A stretch of 64,000 bases of DNA, taken from Candidatus Alloclostridium intestinigallinarum. Lineage in GTDB: Bacteria; Bacillota; Clostridia; Christensenellales; UBA3700. Below are positions 32,839 through 41,342 of the stretch, one piece after another. Within the stretch, counting starts at the first letter, position 1, and the number at the start of each line of letters is the position of its first letter. The notes under the pieces were generated by a model. The model had not been told where the DNA came from. It was given only the letters and a program-made list of their open reading frames with translations, and made no database searches. The position numbers were made by a program, and so were the translations under genes. The DNA is taken from positions 1-64,000 of the forward strand of contig CAJFJA010000005.1 in assembly GCA_904382605.1 (NCBI GenBank). Direction: 5' to 3'.

Positions 32839-34524
32839 ATGGATTACAAAAAACTTTTGGCGGATACTGTTATAATCGAGGGGATAGACAGCGAAGAGAT
32901 AATGTCGCAGATAGTTCCTTCCAGGGATAAGGCGCACGGCGATTATTCGCTGCCCTGTTTCCGTCTGGCAAAGGCGGCGGGGAAGAATCCCGCGGAGCTT
33001 GCAAAGGAAGTTGTGGGCAGGATAGGCTGTTACAACTTTCTGGAAAAGGCGGAGGCCGCGGGCCCGTTCGTCAACTTTACCCTCAACAAGCAGTCCTATG
33101 CCAAAGACGTGCTGGAAAAGGTGTTGTCCGCGGGTGAATATTACGGAAACAGCGATATAGGCAGGGGCAAGACGGTGTGCATAGACTACTCGTCCGTTAA
33201 TATCGCAAAGCCTTTCCATATAGGTCATCTGCTGAACACGGTTTTGGGCGCGGCGCTCTACCGTCTGCACAAAAAGGCGGGGTATAATACGGTGGGTATA
33301 AACCATCTGGGCGACTGGGGCACGCAGTTCGGCAAACTTATAGTGGCTTACAAGCTGTGGGGCGACGACAAGGACATAGAAAAGCGCGGAGTGCGTTCGC
33401 TTGTGGATATATACGTGAAATTCCACAAGGAAGCGGAGAAAAACCCCGTGCTGGACGACGAGGCGCGCGCCTGGTTCAAGAAGATAGAAGACGGCGACGA
33501 AGAAGCGCTTTCCATCTTCAACCGCTTCAAAAAGTCCACTTTGGAAGAGGTAGAGAAAATCTACAAGCGCCTTAACGTGACGTTCGATTCCTATGCGGGC
33601 GAAAGTTTCTATAACGACAAAATGCAGCCCGTCCTCGACCTTCTCACGCAAAAGGGCTTGCTCGTGGACGACAACGGCGCAAAAATAGTGCGCCTGGGCG
33701 ACGACATGCCGCCCTGCCTGCTCGTGCGCTCGGACGGGGCCACGCTGTACGCCACGCGCGACCTCGCGGCGGCGTTCTACCGCAAAAAGACGTATAATTT
33801 CGACAAGTGCCTGTACGTGGTGGCAAGCCAGCAGAATCTGCATTTCAGGCAATGGTTCAAGGTGCTCGAACTCGCGGGCGAGGAGTGGTATAAAGACTTG
33901 TACCACGTCGCACACGGCATGGTTTCGCTGGAAGAAGGCTCGCTTTCCACGCGCAGCGGCAACGTGGTCTACCTCGACGACGTTCTCAACATGGCGGTGA
34001 GCAAGAGCAGGGAGATCATAAAGGAAAAATCGGAAGATCTGCCCAATCCCGACGAGGTGGCGGAGCAGATAGGCGTGGGCGCGGTCATCTTCGGCGTGCT
34101 CTACAACAACCGCATAAAGGACATGACTTTCAGCTATTCGCGCGCGCTCAATTTCGACGGCGAAACGGGACCTTACGTGCAGTACACCCAGGCGCGCTGC
34201 CGCTCGCTTTTGGAAAAGTGCTCTTATCCCGACTGCGACCCCGACTACTCCGGCGTTGCGGGTGAAGAGGCGGGCGAAGTGCTCAAACTTCTCGATTCCT
34301 ACCCCGACGTAATTCTTTCCGCCGTGGAAAAGTACGAGCCTTGCTACCTCAGCCGCTTTTTGGTGGACCTGTCGCAGGCGTTCGGCAAATTCTACCTTGC
34401 CTGCAACATCGCCAAATCGCCCGACGCCGTCCGCAAGGCAAGGCTCATGCTCGTCAAGGCGGTCAGGGGCGTGCTCGCGGACGGACTTTCCCTTCTGGGA
34501 ATCCAATCTCCCGAAAAAATGTAG
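32839..34524 (+). CDS. argS: Arginine-tRNA ligase
   Basis: A 561-residue class I synthetase. The N-terminal tRNA-recognition domain precedes VNFTLNKQSYAKDVLEK. The catalytic signature is SSVNIAKPFHIGHLLNTVLG (HIGH at about residue 131). LGDWGTQFGKLI, YATRDLAAAFYR, and HGMVSLEEGSLSTRSGNVVYLDDVL follow; ArgS commonly lacks a canonical KMSKS, as here. The C-terminal DALR anticodon domain ends with SPDAVRKARLMLVKAVRGVLADGLSLLGI. Complete, with a terminator 28 bases after the stop. Confidence 0.97.
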   Translation: MDYKKLLADTVIIEGIDSEEIMSQIVPSRDKAHGDYSLPCFRLAKAAGKNPAELAKEVVGRIGCYNFLEKAEAAGPFVNFTLNKQSYAKDVLEKVLSAGEYYGNSDIGRGKTVCIDYSSVNIAKPFHIGHLLNTVLGAALYRLHKKAGYNTVGINHLGDWGTQFGKLIVAYKLWGDDKDIEKRGVRSLVDIYVKFHKEAEKNPVLDDEARAWFKKIEDGDEEALSIFNRFKKSTLEEVEKIYKRLNVTFDSYAGESFYNDKMQPVLDLLTQKGLLVDDNGAKIVRLGDDMPPCLLVRSDGATLYATRDLAAAFYRKKTYNFDKCLYVVASQQNLHFRQWFKVLELAGEEWYKDLYHVAHGMVSLEEGSLSTRSGNVVYLDDVLNMAVSKSREIIKEKSEDLPNPDEVAEQIGVGAVIFGVLYNNRIKDMTFSYSRALNFDGETGPYVQYTQARCRSLLEKCSYPDCDPDYSGVAGEEAGEVLKLLDSYPDVILSAVEKYEPCYLSRFLVDLSQAFGKFYLACNIAKSPDAVRKARLMLVKAVRGVLADGLSLLGIQSPEKM

Positions 34525-34551
34525 AAATAAGGAAGGAATTTCAACGATTGC

Positions 34552-34577
34552 AGGGCGAAGCCGCGGCTTCGCCCTTT
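34552..34577 (+). terminator. argS terminator
   Basis: AGGGCGAAGC and GCTTCGCCCT form a perfect hairpin followed by TTTT and further T-rich sequence. Confidence 0.85.
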
Positions 34578-34619
34578 TGCTTTCGGAAAAATTGCCGTAA
34601 AAGATGGATAACGTTCGGG

Positions 34620-34648
34620 TTGCATAAAATAATCGCTTGTGGTATTAT
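34620..34648 (+). promoter_or_regulatory. Promoter of the SIS / 2-hydroxyacid dehydrogenase operon
   Basis: TTGCAT (34620-34625), 17 bases, TATTAT (34643-34648); an overlapping TATAAT begins at 34646. Confidence 0.6.
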
Positions 34649-34700
34649 AATATTATAAATTTATATTCCGCGCCCGTACGGGCGGAAAAGGAGAGTTTAT

Positions 34701-35732
34701 ATGACCACATTAATGCAGCAGGAGATATTCTCCGAACCTCAGATGATAAAGCGCACGATAGCTTCCTGCCGTCCCGTTGCGGCAGAGATCGCCAAAGCGG
34801 TAAAGGAAAGGGGCGTCGTAAAATTCGTTACGCTGGCGCGCGGCACTTCCGATAACGCCGCCACCGTATTTTCCTTCCTGTGTCCGCTCGTGACGGGAAT
34901 ACAGGTTGGCAAATTCCACCCCTCTCTTTATACCGTGTACAACACCAAGGTGGATATGAAGGATACCTGCATGATAATCGTGTCGCAGTCGGGTATGTCA
35001 AAGGACACGATAGACGTGTTCAACAAGGCAAAGGCGGCGGGCGCCATGACCGTGGCGGTCACCAACAATAACGAAAGCCCCGTGGCGCAGCAGGCCGACT
35101 TCCACCTGTTCATGGACGTTGAAGAGGAAAAGTCGGTCGCGGCTACCAAAACTTACATAGGCGAACTTACCGCGCTCGCCCTGCTTGCGGACGCGCTGGG
35201 CGGAAATATCGGCGCCGAGATAGACGAATATCCCGGGAAAATTGCCGGTATTCTGGAAAAATTCGATGAAATAGCCGTTGCCGCAAAGGGCATTTACAAG
35301 GAAAGAAGCAACATTATTTTAACCCGCGGCACCATGCTGGGCACGGGCGACGAATGCGCGCTGAAACTTACCGAATGCTGCTATATGTTCAACCGCGCGT
35401 TCTCTACGGCGAACTTTATGCACGGTCCCTTCTCGCTCATCGACGAAACCGCGAACGTAATTCTGCTTGCGCCTTCCGGCGTGTTTGAAGAAGAGTACAA
35501 AGGCCTTGCAAAGCGCATTAAGAGCCTTGGAGGCAAACTCACCGTATTCAGCGACATTCCCGAAGTGCTGGAAGTTGCCGACAACAAGGTGGTCATGCCT
35601 GCGGCAGGCGACGTGACCGCGCCCGTAACCTACGGCGTGGCGGTATCCCTGCTCGCGCTCAACGTGGGACTTGCCAAGGGGCTGAAAGTGGATACTCCCC
35701 GCAACCTGAACAAGGTGACAGTAACGCTTTGA
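34701..35732 (+). CDS. SIS-domain sugar isomerase (GlmS C-domain-like)
   Basis: A 343-residue protein with two SIS domains and no glutaminase part. It starts MTTLMQQEIFSEPQMIKRTI, similar to the linker before the GlmS isomerase domain. First SIS: VKFVTLARGTSDNAATVF and TCMIIVSQSGMSKDTIDVF. Second SIS: NIILTRGTMLGTGDECALKLTECCY and NFMHGPFSLIDE. VEEEKSVAATKTYIGEL is typical of AgaS/FrlB-type deaminating isomerases. The substrate is an amino-sugar phosphate or fructosamine-type compound; which one is not visible. AAGGAGAG precedes the ATG. Stop and the next start overlap (TGATG). Confidence 0.88.
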   Translation: MTTLMQQEIFSEPQMIKRTIASCRPVAAEIAKAVKERGVVKFVTLARGTSDNAATVFSFLCPLVTGIQVGKFHPSLYTVYNTKVDMKDTCMIIVSQSGMSKDTIDVFNKAKAAGAMTVAVTNNNESPVAQQADFHLFMDVEEEKSVAATKTYIGELTALALLADALGGNIGAEIDEYPGKIAGILEKFDEIAVAAKGIYKERSNIILTRGTMLGTGDECALKLTECCYMFNRAFSTANFMHGPFSLIDETANVILLAPSGVFEEEYKGLAKRIKSLGGKLTVFSDIPEVLEVADNKVVMPAAGDVTAPVTYGVAVSLLALNVGLAKGLKVDTPRNLNKVTVTL

Positions 35733-36676
35733 TGGATATAGCCGTTTTAGACAAGCAGACTCTTACCTGCGAAGGCGACGTGGACTTTTCGCCCATAGAA
35801 AAGCTGGGGAACGTCCGCTGGCTGCGCATCAGAAGCGAAGATGATATTATCCGCGGCGCGCGCGGCTGCACGGCTGTACTGTGCAACAAAATACTCATAA
35901 CGCGCAGAGTGCTGGAAAGCCTGCCCGAAGTGAAGTACGTGGGCGTTTTCGCCACGGGCTACAACAACGTGGACTTAAGGGCGGCGCGCGAACTCGGCGT
36001 AACCGTGACCAACGTGCCCGGTTATTCGGGCGCGGCGGTGGCGCAGCACGTAATGGCGCTTATTCTGCACTTTTACTCGAAGGCGGACGTCTATGACAGG
36101 GCGGTGCGCGCGGGCGAGTGGGAGGCGCAGGATTGTTTCAGCTACTTTCCCTATCCCATGCACGAAGTATGCGGCAAAACGCTGGGCATATTCGGCTTCG
36201 GGGATATAGGAAAAAGGGTGGCAAAAGCCGCCGCGGCGCTTGATATGAAAGTGCTGGTGCACACGCGCACTCTTCCCGGAAACTGCCCTTACGAACTTGT
36301 GGGCAAAAAGGAGTTGTTCAGCCGTTCGGACGTGCTGACCCTGCATTGTCCGCTTACGGAGCAGACGGAAAAACTTATAAACAAGGATACGCTCGCGCTC
36401 ATGAAAAGCGGGGCGATACTCATCAACACCGCGCGCGGCGGACTTGTGGACGAGGACGCGCTGTACGACGCGCTTACAAGCGGCAGGATAAAGGCGGCGG
36501 CTCTGGACGTGCTCGGGCAGGAGCCGCCGCGGGCAAACCGCCTTATCGGACTTGACAACTGCGTAATAACTCCGCACGTGGCGTGGGCGCCCGCCGAAAC
36601 GAGGAACAGGCTCGTCAGTCTGGCGGCGAAAAATCTGACGGCGTATATGTGCGGTATGCCCATCAACACAATATGA
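35732..36676 (+). CDS. D-isomer specific 2-hydroxyacid dehydrogenase
   Basis: A 314-residue NAD(P)-dependent oxidoreductase. Catalytic domain residues flank the Rossmann fold GIFGFGDIGKRVAKAAAAL. The catalytic arginine is in INTARGGLVDEDAL, the glutamate in LGQEPPRA and the histidine in ITPHVAWAP. It is closest in pattern to glycerate/hydroxypyruvate reductases (an FATGYNNVDLRAARELGVTV block). Its ATG overlaps the SIS-protein stop by one base, so the pair is translationally coupled and may act on one sugar-acid route. Confidence 0.9.
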   Translation: MDIAVLDKQTLTCEGDVDFSPIEKLGNVRWLRIRSEDDIIRGARGCTAVLCNKILITRRVLESLPEVKYVGVFATGYNNVDLRAARELGVTVTNVPGYSGAAVAQHVMALILHFYSKADVYDRAVRAGEWEAQDCFSYFPYPMHEVCGKTLGIFGFGDIGKRVAKAAAALDMKVLVHTRTLPGNCPYELVGKKELFSRSDVLTLHCPLTEQTEKLINKDTLALMKSGAILINTARGGLVDEDALYDALTSGRIKAAALDVLGQEPPRANRLIGLDNCVITPHVAWAPAETRNRLVSLAAKNLTAYMCGMPINTI

Positions 36677-36839
36677 TAGGATATAACGGGCAGGGAAACC
36701 GCCCGTTCGATACGCGGCGGGTAAAGCCGGGTAAAAAACACAAAAAAATAATTTCCCGTCCTGCGGCGTGGCATAACCGCTTCGGCGTAAATGTTTTCGG
36801 ATAATGCGCAGGTCGGGCAGATAAACAAAGGGGTAGAAT

Positions 36840-37475
36840 ATGAAGACGTTTTTAAAAAAGATAGCAAACCAACCAAGGCGGCAGTTATTGCTCACCGCCA
36901 TGGCGGAAGCGCTTGCGGTTGTGGCGTTCGGCTTGTTTTTCGCCAAGGGCGTGACGGACGCGGGCGGCGACGGAATAGCCTCCTTCCGCATAACTTTTTA
37001 TTCAATGGCGCGCTCGTTCTACTTCAACGCGCCGCTGTTTATCGGCTTTATACTGCCCATGTTCGCGGTGCTGTTCACCTTTATACCCGATAAAAATTCA
37101 AAGGTATACCTTGCGCCCGCGGTTATATTGCTTGCGTGCGGAATCATGGTTGCGTGCACATACCAATGTTATCTGCTCCCCTTTACGGACGAGTATGCGG
37201 AAATGGTGACCGAAAGCGGCACGCATATCGCGCCTGAAGCGGCGGTTGCCTCCGCGTTCATTCTGCTTGCCGCCGTGCTGGAAGCGGTAAAGGCTTTCTC
37301 GCCCGCGCCGCAGTCTGAACAGGCGGCGGAAGCGGAAACCGCGGAAGAAGAACGGGCGGAGCAGTCCGCAGACGCGCCGGAAGAAGAGGTACAGGCAGAC
37401 GACGCCGTGGAAGCGGCGGAAGAGCAGACTGCAGGAGAATCCGCCGAAGACGCGGACAGACCGCAGGGAGAATGA
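36840..37475 (+). CDS. Membrane protein with acidic Ala/Glu-rich tail
   Basis: A 211-residue protein of unknown function. AAAGGGG precedes the ATG at 36840. About four transmembrane helices lie in residues 15-160 (AMAEALAVVAFGLFFAKGV, APLFIGFILPMFAVLFTF, VYLAPAVILLACGIMVAC and AAVASAFILLAAVLEAV). The last 50 residues are almost only Ala, Glu, Asp and Gln, a low-complexity cytoplasmic tail. It lies 1 base before cysK and is probably co-transcribed with it, though a functional link is not evident. Confidence 0.7.
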   Translation: MKTFLKKIANQPRRQLLLTAMAEALAVVAFGLFFAKGVTDAGGDGIASFRITFYSMARSFYFNAPLFIGFILPMFAVLFTFIPDKNSKVYLAPAVILLACGIMVACTYQCYLLPFTDEYAEMVTESGTHIAPEAAVASAFILLAAVLEAVKAFSPAPQSEQAAEAETAEEERAEQSADAPEEEVQADDAVEAAEEQTAGESAEDADRPQGE

Positions 37476-37476
37476 T

Positions 37477-38397
37477 ATGAAGATAGCAAAGGACATATCG
37501 CAGATAATCGGGGGGACTCCGCTTGTGGAGCTTTCCCGTCTTTCAAAAAAAATGGGGTTGCCCTGCGCGCTTATAGGCAAGGCGGAGGGTATGAATCCCG
37601 CCGGAAGCATAAAGGACAGGACGGCGCTTTCCATGCTGAACGACGCGGAAGCGCGCGGACTGTTGCGCGCGGGCGGCACCGTTATAGAGCCTACTTCGGG
37701 CAATACGGGCATAGGACTTGCCGCGCTGTGCGCGGTGAGGGGATACAAACTTATCCTCACCATGCCGGAAACCATGAGCGAAGAGCGCAGAAAACTGCTT
37801 AAAGCGCTGGGAGCGGAGCTGGTGCTCACTCCGGGCGCGGAGGGAATGTCGGGCGCAACGCGCAGGGCGGAGGAATTGCACCGCGCCACACCCGGTTCAA
37901 TCATTGCCGGGCAGTTTGTAAACCCCGCCAATCCGAGGGCGCACAAGTCCACCGCCGACGAAATATGGCGCGACACGGACGGGCAGGTCGACGCCGTCGT
38001 GTGCAGCGTGGGTACGGGCGGCACGGTTACGGGACTTTCCAGATATCTGCGCGAATACAACAAGGACATAGCGGTAATCGCGGTAGAGCCGTCCGCTTCC
38101 CCCGTACTTTCCGGCGGGAAGGCGGGACCGCATAAAATCCAGGGTATCGGCGCGGGATTCGTACCCGAAGTGCTGGATACCAACGCTTACGACAAGGTGA
38201 TAACCGTCAGCAACGAAGACGCGTTCGCCACCGCCGACCTGCTTGCCAAATCGGAAGGACTGCTTGCGGGAATTTCCTCGGGCGCGGCGCTTTTTGCCGC
38301 GGGCGAATACGCGAAAACGCAGGGCAGGGGTAAAAAAATAGTGGTTATTCTGCCCGATACGGGGGACAGATACCTGTCTTCCGGAGTGTTCAGTTGA
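37477..38397 (+). CDS. cysK: Cysteine synthase (O-acetylserine sulfhydrylase)
   Basis: A 306-residue PLP enzyme making cysteine from O-acetylserine and sulfide. The PLP lysine lies in NPAGSIKDRTALSML. The substrate loop is EPTSGNTGIGLAALC, the PLP-phosphate loop is SVGTGGTVTGLSRYL, and GISSGAALFAA completes the active site. IGAGFVPEVLDTNAYDKVITV is characteristic of CysK rather than threonine-type enzymes. AGGGAG precedes the ATG; tcdA follows with a 4-base overlap. cysE is not nearby. Confidence 0.94.
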   Translation: MKIAKDISQIIGGTPLVELSRLSKKMGLPCALIGKAEGMNPAGSIKDRTALSMLNDAEARGLLRAGGTVIEPTSGNTGIGLAALCAVRGYKLILTMPETMSEERRKLLKALGAELVLTPGAEGMSGATRRAEELHRATPGSIIAGQFVNPANPRAHKSTADEIWRDTDGQVDAVVCSVGTGGTVTGLSRYLREYNKDIAVIAVEPSASPVLSGGKAGPHKIQGIGAGFVPEVLDTNAYDKVITVSNEDAFATADLLAKSEGLLAGISSGAALFAAGEYAKTQGRGKKIVVILPDTGDRYLSSGVFS

Positions 38398-39071
38398 ACC
38401 GCACCCGGCTCATTCTGGGCGCAGGGGCGGACAGGCTCGCCGAATCTTCCGTCGCCGTATTCGGCGTGGGCGGAGTGGGCGGCTACGTTGCGGAGTTTCT
38501 CGCCCGCGCCGGCGCGGGGCATATCGCGCTCATCGACAGCGATATAGTGGAACAGAGCAACTTAAACAGGCAGATAATCGCGCTTAATTCCACTCTGGGC
38601 GAAAAAAAGGTTGCCGTATGCGCGCGGCGGCTCAGGGATATAAATCCGCGGATAAAAGTCGGGGAGTTCGACTTTTTCTTCACCGCGCAAACGGCTTTCG
38701 ACTTTTCCGAGTACGACCTCGTTCTTGACTGTATAGACACCGTTACGTCAAAAGTCGCGCTAGTCAAGGCTTGCAACGGCGTCGTTCCCGTCATCTCCTG
38801 CATGGGTACGGGCAACAAAAAGGCGGCGTCTTTTGAAATTGCGGATATATACGAAACTTCCGTATGTCCGCTGGCGCGCGCCATGCGCCGCCTGCTCAGA
38901 CAGGAGGGCATAACCTCGCTTACCGCGGTATATTCGAAAGAAATGCCGAAGGGCGGCGTTGTGGAACAGGACGGGCGCCACGCTCCGGGAAGCCTGTCGT
39001 ACGTCCCCGCGGCGGCAGCCGCCAAAATGGCGGAAGCGGCAATCGCCCTGCTGCAAAACGGGAGCGTGTGA
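38394..39071 (+). CDS. tcdA: tRNA threonylcarbamoyladenosine dehydratase (E1-like)
   Basis: A 225-residue ThiF/MoeB-type protein that cyclises t6A37 of tRNA to ct6A, given the family pattern. The TTG start overlaps the cysK stop (TTGA). Features are the Rossmann loop VFGVGGVGGYVAEFLARAG, the adenylation site DSDIVEQSNLNRQI, the FDFSEYDLVLDCIDTVTSKV segment, CMGTGNKKAASFEIADIYETSVCPLARAMRRLLRQEGI, typical of TcdA/CsdL, and YVPAAAAAKMAEAAI. Neighbouring cysK may be chance, although E1-like and sulfur genes often lie together. Confidence 0.88.
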   Translation: MNRTRLILGAGADRLAESSVAVFGVGGVGGYVAEFLARAGAGHIALIDSDIVEQSNLNRQIIALNSTLGEKKVAVCARRLRDINPRIKVGEFDFFFTAQTAFDFSEYDLVLDCIDTVTSKVALVKACNGVVPVISCMGTGNKKAASFEIADIYETSVCPLARAMRRLLRQEGITSLTAVYSKEMPKGGVVEQDGRHAPGSLSYVPAAAAAKMAEAAIALLQNGSV

Positions 39072-39150
39072 CGCTCTTTTCGTGATAATCCGCAAAGTAA
39101 CCGGGCGATAATTCTTCGTAACGCACGGGCAATGACGTCAGAATAAAAGT

Positions 39151-39178
39151 AAAGGACGGCGTTTAATACCGTCCTTTT
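39151..39178. terminator. Bidirectional terminator between tcdA and the HAD gene
   Basis: AAAGGACGG (39151-39159) pairs with CCGTCCTTT (39169-39177), with A and T runs on both outer sides. Confidence 0.85.
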
Positions 39179-39203
39179 CGGCTATTAACGGTTGAACCGG
39201 TTT

Positions 39204-39854
39204 TCAATCAAAGAGTTCCGTAAGCGAATAAACGTATTTGTCGCATACTTTTTGCATCAGTTTTGCGAATTTAGCGGACTGTTTGTCGTAAACGCCCACG
39301 ACCTTGAATCCGCCGTCCTTCGCGCCCTGCGCGCCCATGTGGCTGTCCTCGAAAACGAGGCATTCGCCGGCGGTAAGCCCCAGCCTGCGCGCTTCTTCGC
39401 GGTAGATGTCGGGAAAACCCTTGCCGCGCGGCACTTCGTCCACGCTGGTGGCGGACATGAAAAAGTCCGCTATGCCGTGCCGTTCCAGGCAAGGCTCGAA
39501 TATTCCGCGCGGAGTCGCGGTGGCTATGCCCAGCCTTTTCCCCGCGGAGTGCAGTTTTTCCAGAAGTTCGTACGTTCCTTCTTTAAGTTCTATGTCGTGC
39601 CCGTACACCCAGCGCGCCGTCTTTACCCATTTGTCGGCAAGTTCCTGCGGAGTGTAGGGCAGTCCCGTATTGTCCACGGTAAAGCGCGCGGAATCCATAA
39701 GGCTTAAATGGTTTATCTGTTCCAGCAGATTTTTGGGCATGCTCATGCCTACGTCCTGGAAGGGACGGGCATATATCTTCTGCCACGCCTCCATGGAATC
39801 CAGAAGAGTGCCGTCCAGGTCGAATATGTAACCTTCGAATGAGTATAAGTTCAT
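39204..39854 (-). CDS. HAD-family hydrolase (beta-phosphoglucomutase-like)
   Basis: A 216-residue phosphatase or phosphomutase. Motif I FDLDGTLLDS has the nucleophile and acid aspartates, motif II is the threonine in IATATPRGI, the lysine is in RGKGFPDIYREEARRLGL, and motif III is CLVFEDSHMGAQGAKDGGF. The cap is helical, as in subfamily IA. The substrate is unknown. Its ATG overlaps the stop of the metallophosphoesterase gene (ATGA), so the two are translated together. Confidence 0.9.
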   Translation of the reverse strand: MNLYSFEGYIFDLDGTLLDSMEAWQKIYARPFQDVGMSMPKNLLEQINHLSLMDSARFTVDNTGLPYTPQELADKWVKTARWVYGHDIELKEGTYELLEKLHSAGKRLGIATATPRGIFEPCLERHGIADFFMSATSVDEVPRGKGFPDIYREEARRLGLTAGECLVFEDSHMGAQGAKDGGFKVVGVYDKQSAKFAKLMQKVCDKYVYSLTELFD

Positions 39855-41116
39855 AAATACCTCGCGTCAGGCGCAAATTCAAGCGGATATCTGCGCTTTT
39901 TCAAAACTTTTATATCGTCTATATGTACGGCGGATTTGCTCACTTTCCCCGCCGAGTTGACCGCATACACGTCCGCGGAATAAGTTCCTTTGGGCATGCG
40001 GTAGACCTGCAGCCGCACGGTGGGGGAAACGCGCGTAAGTCCGCGGTAAAAATCGGAATAATAATACTGCACTTCGCCCGTGTCGTACACTACCTTGTAA
40101 GAGTGCACGAAGTCGTCGTCCCTGCCCCTGTCGAACACCAGGTAGGTGCGTCCGTCCTTTATCTCGCAAAGCCCCGTTTCCGCCACCATTTCGGGAGTGC
40201 CTGCGGCGGGACGGGAGAGTTTAAGCTCTTCAAGAACGTCCCTGTCCAGGGAAGAAGGTATTACAAGGCGCATATTCTTCTTCTCCTCGTCGCCGGTAAC
40301 CATATTCACGCGCTTCACCGTTATCCCCGAAAGCGAGTATTCCAGCAGATAGCCCATTGCCGAGTCGTGCGCCAGCGGCGGGACGGAGCCGTTCGCCATA
40401 CCCCCGTCCATCTCGACGTATGCGGTGGACTGCGCCCCCAGCGAGATAAAGTCGCCTATGTGCAAACTCCTTTCATCTAGCATGGAGTAGTGCAGATGTC
40501 CCGAAATGTGCACCACGGTGGGATAATCCTTCAAAAAGGCAAGGCTTTCGTCGCCCCAGCGGTCGGAGCCGTAAACGGTATTTTTCACCGCGTTGTGCGT
40601 AACCAGGGTGACGGGTCGTTTTCCGCTTGCCGCCACCGCTTTGTCAAGTTCGCGGCGCAGCGCGTCCGCCACCTTGTCGTAACCGCGGTAAAGGCTGTGG
40701 CAGTCGGGGGACGCGCCTACGAATCTGTAACCGCCCGCCACGTAGTGCCAGAAGGGCGGAAAGTGCGTGTTTTTAACGAATTTTTTCCTGCGCAGACAGC
40801 CTATTTCGGGCGCGGGGAAATAATCGTGGTTTCCCATTATCACCATAAACTGCGGCTTGTTTTCCGAAAACGCGTCTTCAAGAGCGCGCATAAACCGCTT
40901 ATAGGCGCAGTTCGAGGCGATATTGCATATGTCGCCGGCAAATATCAGAACGTCGGGTTTAAGCGCCGCCATTCTCACGCAGGCAAGGCGCAGATTGCGC
41001 TCGAAGGTATTCATCTTCTTCCAGAAGAAGGGAGAAAGCTGGGAGTCCGTTATCACTCCGACCTTAAATCCGGGCTTTATACCGGTCAATACTTTGTTTT
41101 CGAATTCGAATTCCAT
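39851..41116 (-). CDS. Calcineurin-like metallophosphoesterase with C-terminal beta domain
   Basis: A 421-residue protein without a signal peptide. The phosphoesterase core shows GVITDSQLSP (motif D-x-H degenerate: glutamine at the histidine place), VLIFAGDICNI, VIMGNHDYF, VTHNAVKN and ISGHLHYSM. After residue about 300 comes a beta-rich region ending with a fibronectin-like segment (GTYSADVYAVNSAGKVSKSAVHIDDIKVL). The arrangement resembles extracellular phosphoesterases, but no export signal is seen. No clear ribosome binding site precedes the ATG at 41116. Coupled to the HAD gene downstream. Confidence 0.85.
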   Translation of the reverse strand: MEFEFENKVLTGIKPGFKVGVITDSQLSPFFWKKMNTFERNLRLACVRMAALKPDVLIFAGDICNIASNCAYKRFMRALEDAFSENKPQFMVIMGNHDYFPAPEIGCLRRKKFVKNTHFPPFWHYVAGGYRFVGASPDCHSLYRGYDKVADALRRELDKAVAASGKRPVTLVTHNAVKNTVYGSDRWGDESLAFLKDYPTVVHISGHLHYSMLDERSLHIGDFISLGAQSTAYVEMDGGMANGSVPPLAHDSAMGYLLEYSLSGITVKRVNMVTGDEEKKNMRLVIPSSLDRDVLEELKLSRPAAGTPEMVAETGLCEIKDGRTYLVFDRGRDDDFVHSYKVVYDTGEVQYYYSDFYRGLTRVSPTVRLQVYRMPKGTYSADVYAVNSAGKVSKSAVHIDDIKVLKKRRYPLEFAPDARYL

Positions 41117-41307
41117 ACGGGCAAATCAAGATACTTTCATTCTTTCGCACGGCGAAAGCCTTCCGCCTTCCGGCGGCAATGCCATATAACAACGCTTCCT
41201 TTTCCCGTATTTCCCGTTTTATACGGCAGAGCTGCTGCTCACCGTTACTATGGTAGCACATACGGCGGTAAAAAGGCAACCGTAAATAAGCCGTTAAATA
41301 ATCACTG

Positions 41308-41336
41308 TTGCCCGCCGCGGAGTTTTGTGCTATACT
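41308..41336 (+). promoter_or_regulatory. GH2 promoter, leaderless geometry
   Basis: TTGCCC (41308-41313), 17 bases, TATACT (41331-41336), six bases, then ATG at 41343. This is the same geometry as mnmE. Confidence 0.7.
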
Positions 41337-41342
41337 GTACTT

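Noticed and set aside
32746..34506. 586-codon frame antisense to argS
   Set aside because: Complement artefact of a GC-biased gene; argS carries the complete synthetase motifs.
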